Below, piece by piece: positions 31,993 through 41,214 of a DNA stretch of 41,214 nucleotides. The stretch's first letter is position 1, and each line of letters opens with the position of its first letter. The stretch is from Halieaceae bacterium. Its GTDB lineage: Bacteria > Pseudomonadota > Gammaproteobacteria > Pseudomonadales > Halieaceae. Location: the NCBI GenBank assembly GCA_023253715.1, contig JALRFH010000153.1, positions 1 to 41,214 of the forward strand, given 5' to 3'. The translations under genes and the position numbers were made by a program. The notes beneath the pieces are model-generated. The model did no database searches, had not been told where the DNA came from, and saw only the letters and a program-made list of their open reading frames with translations.

Positions 31993-33384
31993 CTAATACT
32001 GTAAGTAAGTTTGATATTCCATGGTGCTAATATAGCGTCTAAATTCCAAAATTTCTTGTTCTTTTGTGAGTGCAATGTGGCGTCTGAGCTCTGGGCTCAG
32101 GCCTTCGGCGATAAATGTAGAGGCAGAAAAAATTTCAACCGCCTCGTGAATATGGATGGGTAAGGGGTCCACGACCTGTGCGTAACCATCACCTACAACG
32201 GGAGCGGGAGGGTTGAGCTTGTTCGAAAGGCCATCCCATGCGGCTGCCAACACGGCGGCCATCACGAGGTAAGGATTTGCCTCGGCGCCGGCGACCCGAT
32301 GCTCAATGCGACGCGCTTTGTTGGATCCGGTTGGAACACGCAGTGCTACGGTACGGTTTTCGTAGCCCCATGCGGGGTAAGTAGGCGCGTGAACGCCGGG
32401 TTCGAACCGACGATAACTGTTGATGTGTGGGGCAAAAATTAAGGTGCAATCACGCATGTGCTTCAGCATGCCCGCGATCGCGTGTTGCATGAGTTCTGAC
32501 CCTTGTTCTTGGTCGTTATCAAAGACATTACGCTCGTCTTTATCGAGCATGCTCATGTGAATATGCATGCCATTACCGGATTCGCCGATAAAGGGTTTTG
32601 ACATAAAGGTCGCAACATAACCATGCTTCGCCGCCAACCCCTTGACCAATCGGCGAATCTGCAAGGTTTGACGAGCGGCTGACACGGGATCTGCGTGATG
32701 GCGCATATTGATTTCATACTGCGACGGTGCAGATTCTTTGACAAGCCCATCAAAGGGGAGTGACTGAGCGGCGCAGGCTACGCGGATGTCGTCCAGTAAC
32801 GCTTCATGTTCGAGCAGAGCATCCGTACCGTACAGGTTGCCGCCTCTGGGGAGTTCGCCGGGTAGGCTTTTGCTGGTGTGTTTCGGACGTTGATGCTCGA
32901 GAGTCACCAAGCTGAATTCTAATTCTGCGGCGACGACTGGATAAAAGCCTTGGGCGTGGAATTTAGCGACGATGGCCTGCAATACTTGGCGTGGATCGCC
33001 CATGTAAGGTGATCCATCTTGGTTCAGCATGGTCAGTTGGCACTCGCCGTAGCGCGCGCCCGGAGACCAAGGGGTTGCTTGTAAAGAGCCCTCCACCGCG
33101 GTACATAAGCCATCTTCGTCACCAGATTCGAATACCAGCTCTTCAACATCGCGCCCCCAAATATCTAAGTTTAATGCGGACTTTGGAAGTTTAGCGTCGC
33201 CACTGAAGAGTTTTTCGAGTTTTTGCACAGGTACCCATTTGCCGCGCATGATACCGTTGCAATCGGGCATAATGGCTTCAATGGTGGTGATGTTGGGGTA
33301 GGTCTTTAAGAACCAATCGGTCTCTATTGTCATGCCCAAAAATTCTGCAAAAGTGTAGTGTCCCACTCGCTCGTTGGTTTTCAA
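31993..33384 (-). CDS. Glutamine synthetase family protein, PuuA (gamma-glutamylputrescine synthetase)-like
   Basis: ESAPSQYEINMRH, KPFIGESGNGMHIHMSM, HAPTYPAWGYENRTVALRVP, RRIEHRVAGAEANPYL; start uncertain (TTG 33384 or ATG 33333). Confidence 0.88.
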   Translation of the reverse strand: MKTNERVGHYTFAEFLGMTIETDWFLKTYPNITTIEAIMPDCNGIMRGKWVPVQKLEKLFSGDAKLPKSALNLDIWGRDVEELVFESGDEDGLCTAVEGSLQATPWSPGARYGECQLTMLNQDGSPYMGDPRQVLQAIVAKFHAQGFYPVVAAELEFSLVTLEHQRPKHTSKSLPGELPRGGNLYGTDALLEHEALLDDIRVACAAQSLPFDGLVKESAPSQYEINMRHHADPVSAARQTLQIRRLVKGLAAKHGYVATFMSKPFIGESGNGMHIHMSMLDKDERNVFDNDQEQGSELMQHAIAGMLKHMRDCTLIFAPHINSYRRFEPGVHAPTYPAWGYENRTVALRVPTGSNKARRIEHRVAGAEANPYLVMAAVLAAAWDGLSNKLNPPAPVVGDGYAQVVDPLPIHIHEAVEIFSASTFIAEGLSPELRRHIALTKEQEILEFRRYISTMEYQTYLQY

Positions 33385-33453
33385 AGCGCGGGCGTTGCCC
33401 TACGTGGGTTAGTGCGCTGGCGTTGCTGCAGCGAGCCGTCAGGCAGACTTTTG

Positions 33454-34287
33454 CTAGGCCATGTAGATTGACAAGGGGTCCTGGCCTTTGGCCTCACCCA
33501 CACAAGACAGCGAGGCAATGAACAAGCTGAAAAGGTCGGCTTGCGAGTTGATGTCGAGTTTTTTGTATAAATTTTTGCGATGTCGACGATAGGTCTCCAG
33601 AGCGATCTCGAGTCGCTCGGCACCGACTTCGGCACTGTATCCCTTGAGCATCAGTTCGAGTACATCGTGTTCGCGGGCCGACAGCATAGATGTACCAAAA
33701 GTTTTGAATGCTTGATCGATTTGGTAGTCAATGCCAGGTTGGATCAGGTAGTCGATCGCGAATTGCTGGTTTCTTGAGTGTGCACGAATTAAGGCGGAAA
33801 CCGTGGGTGCCAAGGAATATAATAGTTGGTACTCACTATCCGAGAATTCACCCTGTTTGGGGAGTCTCATAATGCTCAAATTGATTACGCTACCCTCGTC
33901 AAGCTTACTGAGAAACACCAGTTCATCGACGGTGCCGGTGTCGCCATAGTACGTTTGATAGTACACGCTCTCCTGCAGGTTGCCGCTGACACGACCGAGT
34001 CGATAGATAACGCCCTTTGGTTGATCCATTGAGACTTGATAAAAGGGATCTTCGCGGTAAGGGCCTTCAAGATATTCATCAATTTGCGCCGGTATCGCGT
34101 GTTGAGGAATGTCGTGATAGACCACCTGAGGGGGTAGGTCTCGGTGATAGAGCCATACCTGCGGATAGGATAGCGGGATCGTATCACGCAGGGCCCTCAC
34201 GACGGCTGGGAAGAATTCTGCGCTACCTAGAGCGTCAACCGCTGCCGCCAGTGCTGTGTTCCAGCGCGTGATTGTCGATAATTCCAT
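33454..34287 (-). CDS. LuxR-family HTH transcriptional regulator
   Basis: ATG 34287 (MELSTITRWN) chosen because the longer ORF overlaps proS; C-terminal LSAREHDVLELMLKGYSAEVGAERLEIALETYRRHRKNLYKKLDINSQADLF. Confidence 0.85.
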   Translation of the reverse strand: MELSTITRWNTALAAAVDALGSAEFFPAVVRALRDTIPLSYPQVWLYHRDLPPQVVYHDIPQHAIPAQIDEYLEGPYREDPFYQVSMDQPKGVIYRLGRVSGNLQESVYYQTYYGDTGTVDELVFLSKLDEGSVINLSIMRLPKQGEFSDSEYQLLYSLAPTVSALIRAHSRNQQFAIDYLIQPGIDYQIDQAFKTFGTSMLSAREHDVLELMLKGYSAEVGAERLEIALETYRRHRKNLYKKLDINSQADLFSLFIASLSCVGEAKGQDPLSIYMA

Positions 34288-34306
34288 GCCGCCCCCTGTG
34301 CGCTGT

Positions 34307-36022
34307 TTAGGCTGTGCGCAGTTTAGCCAGTAACATATCAAGGGTCTCTGCAAGCGCGATGTTTTCAGCATCTGGGGCGGAACGATGCTTGTATTCAAGC
34401 TGCCCCTCGGCCAAAGATCTATCACCAATAACAATGCGGTGAGGGATCCCAATAAGTTCCATATCCGCAAATTTAATCCCGGGTCGCTCATTGCGGTCGT
34501 CGAGTAGTACGTCGATGCCGGCCTGAGTCAGTTGTGCATACAAAGTCTCAGCGGCTTCCGCAACCGCTTCTGATTTTTGCATATTGAGAGGTACAATCGC
34601 GACTTGATACGGAGCCATAGCGTCGGGCCAGATAATGCCTTTGTCGTCATGGTTTTGCTCGATCGCGGCGGCAACAATGCGGCTGACCCCAATGCCATAG
34701 CACCCCATCGATAAGGTTTGTGCTTTGCCGTTCGCGTCAAGCACTTGCGCATTCATGGCGTGTGAATATTTTTGCCCTAGCTGAAATATATGACCGACTT
34801 CGATGCCGCGTTTGATCTCTAAGGTGCCTTTACCGTCGGGACTTGGATCGCCTTCTTCTACCACACGCAAATCGGCGACCTGCGCCGCGGTAGCGTCGCG
34901 TTCCCAATTGACCCCCACTCGGTGATAATCGGGTTTATTCGCACCGCAGGCAAAGTCGGCCAGCACGGCTGCGGCTCGGTCGACAATCACTGGGATCGAT
35001 AGGCCGACAGGGCCAATCGAGCCAAAACCGGCGCCGCAGACCTGGATGGCCTCTTGTTCCTCGGCCATTCGCAGGGGCGACGCAACTTGGGGGAGTTTTT
35101 CTGCCTTGATCTCGTTCAAACGATGGTCGCCACGAATGACAAGAGCAACCCATTGATTTTCTTGTGCGCCAGCTACGATCAATGTTTTGACGCTTGCTGC
35201 TGGGTCTATCCCCTGCGTCGTCGCAAGGTCGTCGATGGTTTTGACTCCAGGGGTGTGAATTTCACTCATGGCTTGGCTAGGTGCAGGTCGCTCGATGGCA
35301 GGTGCAATGGCCTCTGCGAGTTCGACGTTGGCGGCAAAGTCACTGCCGTTACTGAAGGCGATATCGTCCTCACCCGAGTCAGCAAGTACATGGAATTCGT
35401 GAGAGTGGCTTCCTCCGATGCTACCCGTATCGGCTTCGACCGGACGATACATCAAGCCTAATCGATCAAAGATGTTGCTATAAGCTCGGTGCATGATCCA
35501 GTAGGTTTCTTCCAGCGATGCTTGATCAATGTGGAATGAGTAGGCATCTTTCATGGTGAATTCGCGCGCGCGCATGACACCAAATCGCGGCCGAATTTCG
35601 TCGCGGAACTTGGTTTGAATTTGATAAAAATTCAACGGTAGTTGTTTGTAGCTAGAGAGCTCGTTTCGGGCGATGTCCGTAATGACTTCTTCGTGTGTTG
35701 GACCCAAGCAAAAATCGCGTTTGTGACGGTCTTGGATGCGCAAAAGTTCGGGACCGTACTGTGCCCAACGGCCTGACTCTTGCCACAACTCTGCAGGCTG
35801 AACGACGGGCATCAAAAGTTCAATCGCACCTGCAGCATTCATTTCTTCCCGTACGATGTGCTCGACTTTGCGTAACACTCGCAAGCCCAGAGGCATCCAT
35901 GTGTACAAACCCGAAGCCAGTTTTTTGATCATTCCGGCTCTCAACATCAGACGGTGGCTGATGATCTCTGCGTCGGCTGGTGTTTCTTTCAGGGTGGAAA
36001 TAAGGGTTTGGCTGGTGCGCAT
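34307..36022 (-). CDS. proS: Prolyl-tRNA synthetase
   Basis: [73 protein letters not shown]. Confidence 0.97.
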   Translation of the reverse strand: MRTSQTLISTLKETPADAEIISHRLMLRAGMIKKLASGLYTWMPLGLRVLRKVEHIVREEMNAAGAIELLMPVVQPAELWQESGRWAQYGPELLRIQDRHKRDFCLGPTHEEVITDIARNELSSYKQLPLNFYQIQTKFRDEIRPRFGVMRAREFTMKDAYSFHIDQASLEETYWIMHRAYSNIFDRLGLMYRPVEADTGSIGGSHSHEFHVLADSGEDDIAFSNGSDFAANVELAEAIAPAIERPAPSQAMSEIHTPGVKTIDDLATTQGIDPAASVKTLIVAGAQENQWVALVIRGDHRLNEIKAEKLPQVASPLRMAEEQEAIQVCGAGFGSIGPVGLSIPVIVDRAAAVLADFACGANKPDYHRVGVNWERDATAAQVADLRVVEEGDPSPDGKGTLEIKRGIEVGHIFQLGQKYSHAMNAQVLDANGKAQTLSMGCYGIGVSRIVAAAIEQNHDDKGIIWPDAMAPYQVAIVPLNMQKSEAVAEAAETLYAQLTQAGIDVLLDDRNERPGIKFADMELIGIPHRIVIGDRSLAEGQLEYKHRSAPDAENIALAETLDMLLAKLRTA

Positions 36023-36137
36023 AGAAATCTCATGGGTGTATTAAAAATAATCTGAAAGTTTAAGGCTTGCAATGCACAGCGTACAGCCCCATATGGCGAA
36101 GAGTGAGCAATTTACCCAAGTAAATCGCCGTATCGGC

Positions 36138-36166
36138 TTGGACTTAGGGTGCTCGTGGGTTAGAAT
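36138..36166 (+). promoter_or_regulatory. Sigma70-type promoter upstream of the FmdB-aspS genes
   Basis: TTGGAC-17 nt-TAGAAT. Confidence 0.7.
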
Positions 36167-36218
36167 TCCGCGCCGAATTTTCGGTTTGGCTTAATCATGC
36201 GTGACGAGAGGATTATTC

Positions 36219-36473
36219 ATGCCGATTTACGAGTATGTGTGTGGTGCTTGCGATGCTGCGCACGAAGCTTTACAAAAAATCAGTGACGAGCCTTTAACCT
36301 TGTGCCCTAAATGTGGCAAGGACGCATTAAAAAAGAAGGTGTCAGCAGCAGCGTTTCGTTTGAAAGGTGGCGGTTGGTACGAAACGGATTTTAAGAAAAG
36401 CGGCCAAAAGAATTTAGCTGGTGATACCGCGAGTAGCAGCGCCAGCGTAGGAAGCTCGTCGAGTAGCGATTGA
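36219..36473 (+). CDS. FmdB family zinc-ribbon protein
   Basis: MPIYEYVCGACDAAHEALQKISDEPLTLCPKCGKDALKKKVSAAAFRLKGGGWYETDF; Ser-rich tail. Confidence 0.92.
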   Translation: MPIYEYVCGACDAAHEALQKISDEPLTLCPKCGKDALKKKVSAAAFRLKGGGWYETDFKKSGQKNLAGDTASSSASVGSSSSSD

Positions 36474-36533
36474 GCTAGCACCATATTTTTGGGTGGCAAA
36501 TGTTGCCCAGTAACACAGTAATAGGTAATCAGT

Positions 36534-38312
36534 ATGCGCAGTCATTTATGTGGCGTTCTAAACAGCGAGCACATCGACCAAACCGTGACATTGTGTGGAT
36601 GGGTAGATCGCCGCCGTGACCACGGTGGTGTTATTTTTTTGGACGTGCGCGACCGAGCGGGTATTGTTCAGGTGGTGTTCGACCCAGATACTGCTGAGGC
36701 TTTTGCGCTGGCGGATCGGGTGCGCAGTGAATATGTTTTGAAAATTACGGGTCGCGTGAGAGCTCGAACCGAAGCCACAATCAACCCCAATATGGCAACG
36801 GGTCAGATCGAAGTATTGGGTAAAGAATTGGTGATCCTCAACCAAGCGGACACGCCCCCATTCCAATTGGATGAGCACACATCGGTGTCCGAAGAAGTGC
36901 GCTTACACTACCGCTATATGGATTTGCGTCGTTCTGAAATGCAGCAAAGGCTCGTATTGCGATCGAAAATTACCAGTGCAGTTCGGGCTTCGCTTGAGGC
37001 GCAGGGGTTTTTGGATATTGAAACTCCCATTTTGACGCGCGCAACGCCTGAAGGTGCCCGCGATTATTTGGTGCCAAGCCGCACCCATCCCGGACAGTTT
37101 TTTGCGCTACCACAATCGCCGCAGTTGTTTAAACAGTTATTGATGGTCTCGGGCTTTGATCGCTACTATCAGATTGCTAAATGCTTCCGTGATGAGGACT
37201 TGCGAGCCGACCGTCAGCCTGAGTTCACCCAGATTGATATCGAAGCCTCGTTTATTGACGAGTCGGATATTATGGGGATTACCGAGACCATGATTCGGGA
37301 CTTGTTCAGTTCGGTCTTGAATGTGGATTTGGGTGATTTTCCCCGCATGACCTATGCCGATGCGATGGAGCGCTTTGGTTCCGATAAGCCGGACTTGCGC
37401 ATTCCCTACGAGTTGGTGTCTGTCGACGATTTAATGCAGCAGGTGGATTTTAAGGTCTTTAAAGCGCCAGCCGATGATCCAGAGGGTCGTGTGGCGGCGC
37501 TTAAGATCGATGGCGGCGCGCAACTAAGCCGTAAGGTCATTGATGACTACACGGACTATGTTGGCATCTATGGCGCCAAAGGTCTGGCATGGGTTAAAGT
37601 GAACCAGCTGGCCGATGGCGTGGCAGGATTGCAGTCACCGATTTTGAAGTTCATGCCCGATGAAATTGTCATGAGCTTGATGGAACGTATCGGTGCCAAA
37701 GACGGCGATATCGTGTTCTTTGGAGCAGGCAAGCGCCAAATGGTAGAAGAATCGATGGGCGCTTTGCGCATCAAAGTCGGTCACGACATGGGCGCAGTTG
37801 CCGCCGGTTGGGCGCCACTGTGGGTGGTTGATTTCCCGATGTTTGAAAAAGCAGGCGACGGTTCCTGGACCGCCTTACATCATCCATTTACCTCTCCATC
37901 GTGCACCCCGGAAGAGCTTGAGGCCAACCCTGGGCAGGCACTAAGCCGAGCTTACGATATGGTTTTGAATGGCACCGAGCTGGGTGGTGGTAGTATCCGT
38001 ATCCACGATCAGGCAATGCAGCGCGCCGTATTCCGAGTGCTAGGTATCGAGGCCGAAGAGGCCGAAGAGAAGTTTGGCTTCTTGCTACAGGCTCTGAAGT
38101 ACGGTGCGCCACCGCACGGTGGTCTGGCTTTTGGCCTAGATCGTTTGGTGATGTTGATGACGGGCGCTCAATCTATTCGCGACGTTATTGCCTTTCCTAA
38201 AACACAAAGCGCTGCTTGTGTGATGACCGATGCTCCAGGAACGGTCGATGCAAAAGCGCTACGCGAGCTCAATATTCGCTTGCGTGAGCAAAAAACCACC
38301 GCAGGGGAGTAA
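36534..38312 (+). CDS. aspS: Aspartyl-tRNA synthetase
   Basis: [74 protein letters not shown]. Confidence 0.97.
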   Translation: MRSHLCGVLNSEHIDQTVTLCGWVDRRRDHGGVIFLDVRDRAGIVQVVFDPDTAEAFALADRVRSEYVLKITGRVRARTEATINPNMATGQIEVLGKELVILNQADTPPFQLDEHTSVSEEVRLHYRYMDLRRSEMQQRLVLRSKITSAVRASLEAQGFLDIETPILTRATPEGARDYLVPSRTHPGQFFALPQSPQLFKQLLMVSGFDRYYQIAKCFRDEDLRADRQPEFTQIDIEASFIDESDIMGITETMIRDLFSSVLNVDLGDFPRMTYADAMERFGSDKPDLRIPYELVSVDDLMQQVDFKVFKAPADDPEGRVAALKIDGGAQLSRKVIDDYTDYVGIYGAKGLAWVKVNQLADGVAGLQSPILKFMPDEIVMSLMERIGAKDGDIVFFGAGKRQMVEESMGALRIKVGHDMGAVAAGWAPLWVVDFPMFEKAGDGSWTALHHPFTSPSCTPEELEANPGQALSRAYDMVLNGTELGGGSIRIHDQAMQRAVFRVLGIEAEEAEEKFGFLLQALKYGAPPHGGLAFGLDRLVMLMTGAQSIRDVIAFPKTQSAACVMTDAPGTVDAKALRELNIRLREQKTTAGE

Positions 38313-38394
38313 GTGCGTGCGCCATTATGTTGGTGCACACGCTGTGAATCTGTTCTAGATGTGATCTAATAAGCGCACACGATCGGGTGCGCTT

Positions 38395-38913
38395 ATGGCA
38401 ATCATATTAGGCATTGATCCGGGCTCAAGGAAAACGGGTTTCGGTATCATCGAATTCAATCAAGGTAAATCAAAATACGTCACCAGTGGCGTAATACGTT
38501 TGGTCGATAAAGCGATTCCCACTAGGCTTAAAGTGTTGTCGGAATCCTTGGAAGAGCTGATCCAATGTTACAGCCCAGTTGAGCTTTCGATTGAACAAGT
38601 CTTTTTGGCGCGCAGCGCTGATGCCGCGCTGAAACTAGGTCATGCGCGCGGGGCGGCGATTGTCGCTTGCGTCACCCGTGGCATGAGTGTCAATGAATAC
38701 TCGGCGCGTCAAATTAAGCAGTCGGTCGTCGGCTCAGGTGGAGCAGACAAAGCTCAAGTGCAGCACATGGTGGCCAGACTTTTATCGCTGCCTGGATTGC
38801 CTGCTGAAGATGCAGCTGACGCCCTAGCGGCGGCACTGTGTCATGCGCACACACAATCCAGTATGATTCACATAGCCGGTGCAACGTCTGTTGCACGTAA
38901 ACGCTTGCGTTAA
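38395..38913 (+). CDS. ruvC: Crossover junction endodeoxyribonuclease RuvC
   Basis: ILGIDPGSRKTGFGII, IEQVFLARSADAALKLGHARGAAI, EDAADALAAALCH. Confidence 0.96.
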   Translation: MAIILGIDPGSRKTGFGIIEFNQGKSKYVTSGVIRLVDKAIPTRLKVLSESLEELIQCYSPVELSIEQVFLARSADAALKLGHARGAAIVACVTRGMSVNEYSARQIKQSVVGSGGADKAQVQHMVARLLSLPGLPAEDAADALAAALCHAHTQSSMIHIAGATSVARKRLR

Positions 38914-38922
38914 GGAGTACCA

Positions 38923-39537
38923 GTGATAGGTAGTATTCGTGGCCGCTTGATTCTGAAACAAGCCCCTGACATCGTGGTCGAGGCGGCAGGTGTCGGTTAC
39001 GAAATTCAGGTGCCGATGACGACCTTGTTTCAATTGCCGGCGCTCGGCGAAGAGGTCTTAGTGTTGACCCATTTTGTGGTGCGTGAAGATGCACAGCTTC
39101 TTTACGGTTTTGTGGATGACACGGATCGGCAGTTGTTTCGACAGCTTATCAAAGTGAATGGGGTTGGCCCTAAACTGGCTTTAGCTATTTTGTCGGGTAT
39201 GGACGCGGTAGCCTTCGCTCGCTGTGTGGGGCGCAACGATGTGACTGCCTTGGTCGCCTTGCCCGGCGTGGGCAAGAAAACGGCCGAGCGGCTGATCGTA
39301 GAAATGCGTGACCGTTTGGGTGACTGGTTGAGCCAATTGTCGCCCCAAGGCGAACAGGGTGGTGTGGCTGGCATCGAGGTGATGCACGATCCCGTTGCCG
39401 ATGCCGAAAGTGCCTTGGTTGCTTTGGGGTATAAGCCGCAAGAAGCCAGCCGCTTGGTGCAGTCAGTGGCCGGTGATGAAAATCTCGACAGCGAGACTCT
39501 CATTCGGCTCGCATTGCGCTCGACGGTGTCTAAATAG
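38923..39537 (+). CDS. ruvA: Holliday junction helicase subunit RuvA
   Basis: [15 protein letters not shown] (GTG start), [36 protein letters not shown]. Confidence 0.96.
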   Translation: MIGSIRGRLILKQAPDIVVEAAGVGYEIQVPMTTLFQLPALGEEVLVLTHFVVREDAQLLYGFVDDTDRQLFRQLIKVNGVGPKLALAILSGMDAVAFARCVGRNDVTALVALPGVGKKTAERLIVEMRDRLGDWLSQLSPQGEQGGVAGIEVMHDPVADAESALVALGYKPQEASRLVQSVAGDENLDSETLIRLALRSTVSK

Positions 39538-39553
39538 GTGAAGGGGTGACTCG

Positions 39554-40606
39554 GTGATTGAGACAGACAGACTTATTGCGCCGCAAACAGAAGGGCGAGC
39601 CGAAGAAGCCATTGATCGTGCGATTCGCCCAAAATCCTTGGCGGATTACATTGGGCAGTCTGCCGTTAAAGAGCAGATGGATATTTTTTTGTCGGCGGCC
39701 AAAGGGCGTGGTGAGCCCTTGGATCACACCCTGATTTTTGGGCCCCCAGGTTTAGGTAAGACCACGCTGGCATCGATTATTGCGAATGAAATGGGCGTGT
39801 CCTTAAAGACCACATCGGGGCCTGTGTTGGACAAAGCTGGCGATATTGCCGCATTAATGACCAACTTGGAACCGGGGGATGTGCTGTTTATCGATGAGAT
39901 TCACCGTTTGAGCCCCTTTGTGGAAGAGGTGCTTTACCCAGCAATGGAAGATTACCAGCTGGATATCATGATAGGCGAAGGCCCGGCGGCGCGTTCAATT
40001 AAATTGGATTTACCGCCTTTCACCTTGGTGGGAGCTACCACGCGCGCCGGCTTGCTGACCTCGCCGCTGCGTGATCGATTTGGCATCGTGCAGCGTTTGG
40101 AATTTTATAATGTGGCTGATTTGGCGACTATCGTATCGCGTTCCGCCAAAATAATGGGTGTTGATATGGAGACGGGGGGTGCGCTGGAAGTGGCGCGTCG
40201 CTCGCGCGGGACACCGCGTATCGCGAATCGTTTACTGCGTCGTGTCCGAGATTTTGCCGAGGTAAAAGGCAGTGGTGTTGTGACTCAGGAAATTGCCGAT
40301 CGCGCCTTAGACATGCTCAATGTCGATGCGCAAGGGTTTGATCACTTGGATCGCCGTTTGTTGCTGGCGATGATTGAAAAATTCGACGGCGGTCCGGTTG
40401 GGGTCGAAAGTTTAGCAGCGGCCATTTCAGAAGAGCGCGGCACCATAGAGGACGTCATAGAGCCCTACCTGATTCAGCAGGGTTACATGATGCGAACCCC
40501 GAGAGGACGTATGGTGACACGCAACGCCTATTTACACTTTGGTTTAGAGGTGAAAGGCGCTTTGAGCCCGCAAAGCGAATTGCCGATTGACGGAGCGGGT
40601 AAATGA
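39554..40606 (+). CDS. ruvB: Holliday junction helicase subunit RuvB
   Basis: [71 protein letters not shown]. Confidence 0.97.
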   Translation: MIETDRLIAPQTEGRAEEAIDRAIRPKSLADYIGQSAVKEQMDIFLSAAKGRGEPLDHTLIFGPPGLGKTTLASIIANEMGVSLKTTSGPVLDKAGDIAALMTNLEPGDVLFIDEIHRLSPFVEEVLYPAMEDYQLDIMIGEGPAARSIKLDLPPFTLVGATTRAGLLTSPLRDRFGIVQRLEFYNVADLATIVSRSAKIMGVDMETGGALEVARRSRGTPRIANRLLRRVRDFAEVKGSGVVTQEIADRALDMLNVDAQGFDHLDRRLLLAMIEKFDGGPVGVESLAAAISEERGTIEDVIEPYLIQQGYMMRTPRGRMVTRNAYLHFGLEVKGALSPQSELPIDGAGK

Positions 40607-41013
40607 GTCAATTTGCACTGCCCGTTCGAGTCTATATTGAAGACACCGATGCGGGTGGTATTGTGTATTACGTCAACTATTTAAAATTTATGGAGCGCGC
40701 TCGAACAGAGTTCATGCGCTCCTTAGGTTTTGGCAAAGACGGTATTTTTAACGAGGGCATCATGTTTGTGGTGCGCGATGTCAAAATTCGGTATCTGCGA
40801 AGCGCGGTTTTAGATGACGAGCTTCAAATTACGGCCGAGCCGAGTTTAGTAAAGGGCGCCCGCTTCGTAGTTCGTCAAAGGGTGTATCGGCATGATGAAC
40901 TCTTGGCTGATGCACTTGTCGAATGTGCATGTGTTCATCGAATTTCCCAAACCCCAGTGCGCATGCCTTCAGTCATGCGTGATGCTTTATTACAAGCCAT
41001 GAACGGAGGTTAA
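40603..41013 (+). CDS. ybgC: Tol-Pal-associated acyl-CoA thioesterase YbgC
   Basis: [36 protein letters not shown]. Confidence 0.95.
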   Translation: MSQFALPVRVYIEDTDAGGIVYYVNYLKFMERARTEFMRSLGFGKDGIFNEGIMFVVRDVKIRYLRSAVLDDELQITAEPSLVKGARFVVRQRVYRHDELLADALVECACVHRISQTPVRMPSVMRDALLQAMNGG

Positions 41014-41016
41014 TTC

Positions 41017-41214
41017 TTGGAAGACCAGTTAAGTTTGTTGGATTTAGTGCTAGAAGCCAGTATTACCGTTCAAGCGGTCATGGCTATGCTGGTGTTAGCA
41101 TCGATAACCTCATGGTTCATGATTGTTAAGCGGGGACTCTATTTCCAGCGAGCCAAATCGGCCATGTTGGACTTTGAAGACGCGTTTTGGTCAGGTTCCG
41201 ATTTGTCCGCTCTG
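41017..41214 (+). CDS. tolQ: Tol-Pal system protein TolQ (truncated by window end)
   Basis: TTG start; MEDQLSLLDLVLEASITVQAVMAMLVLASITSWFMIVKRGLYFQRAKSAMLDFEDAFWSGSDL. Confidence 0.92.
   Translation, partial: MEDQLSLLDLVLEASITVQAVMAMLVLASITSWFMIVKRGLYFQRAKSAMLDFEDAFWSGSDLSAL

Noticed and set aside
34288-34491. N-terminal extension of the LuxR-type ORF
   Set aside because: Would overlap the end of proS; MELSTITRWN start at 34287 is more plausible.

Overview
This 41.2-kb window looks like a chromosomal, almost entirely housekeeping segment of a gammaproteobacterium; the gene order resembles Pseudomonas/Oceanospirillales-type genomes. Recognisable blocks, left to right: rpmA(partial)-obgE-proB / rpsT; a tyrosine-phosphatase-like protein; two small orphan ORFs; acyltransferase-dinG-yqcC; nrdB/nrdA (class Ia RNR); argF-argD; grxD; proA-nadD-rsfS-rlmH-mrdA-rodA-mltB-rlpA-dacA-ybeD-lipB (elongasome cluster); a RegB/RegA(RoxS/RoxR)-type redox two-component system with a DoxX-like membrane protein; prfC; gpx; fatty-acid desaturase; EEP-family protein + PuuA-like glutamine synthetase + LuxR-type regulator; proS; FmdB zinc ribbon-aspS-ruvCAB-ybgC-tolQ(partial). 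I see no CRISPR array, IS element, prophage, tRNA or rRNA. I do not see a clear novel multi-gene system. The most interesting signals are regulatory: a perfect 10-7-10 inverted repeat covering the ribosome-binding site and start codon of the regB-like kinase; a perfect 8-5-8 inverted repeat upstream of grxD; and a paired NrdR-box-like/promoter/DnaA-like arrangement upstream of nrdA. Two gene-order breaks (lipA missing after lipB, yebC missing between aspS and ruvC) and two orphan small proteins are also worth a look. All calls are by eye from sequence and remembered family features; no searches were run.
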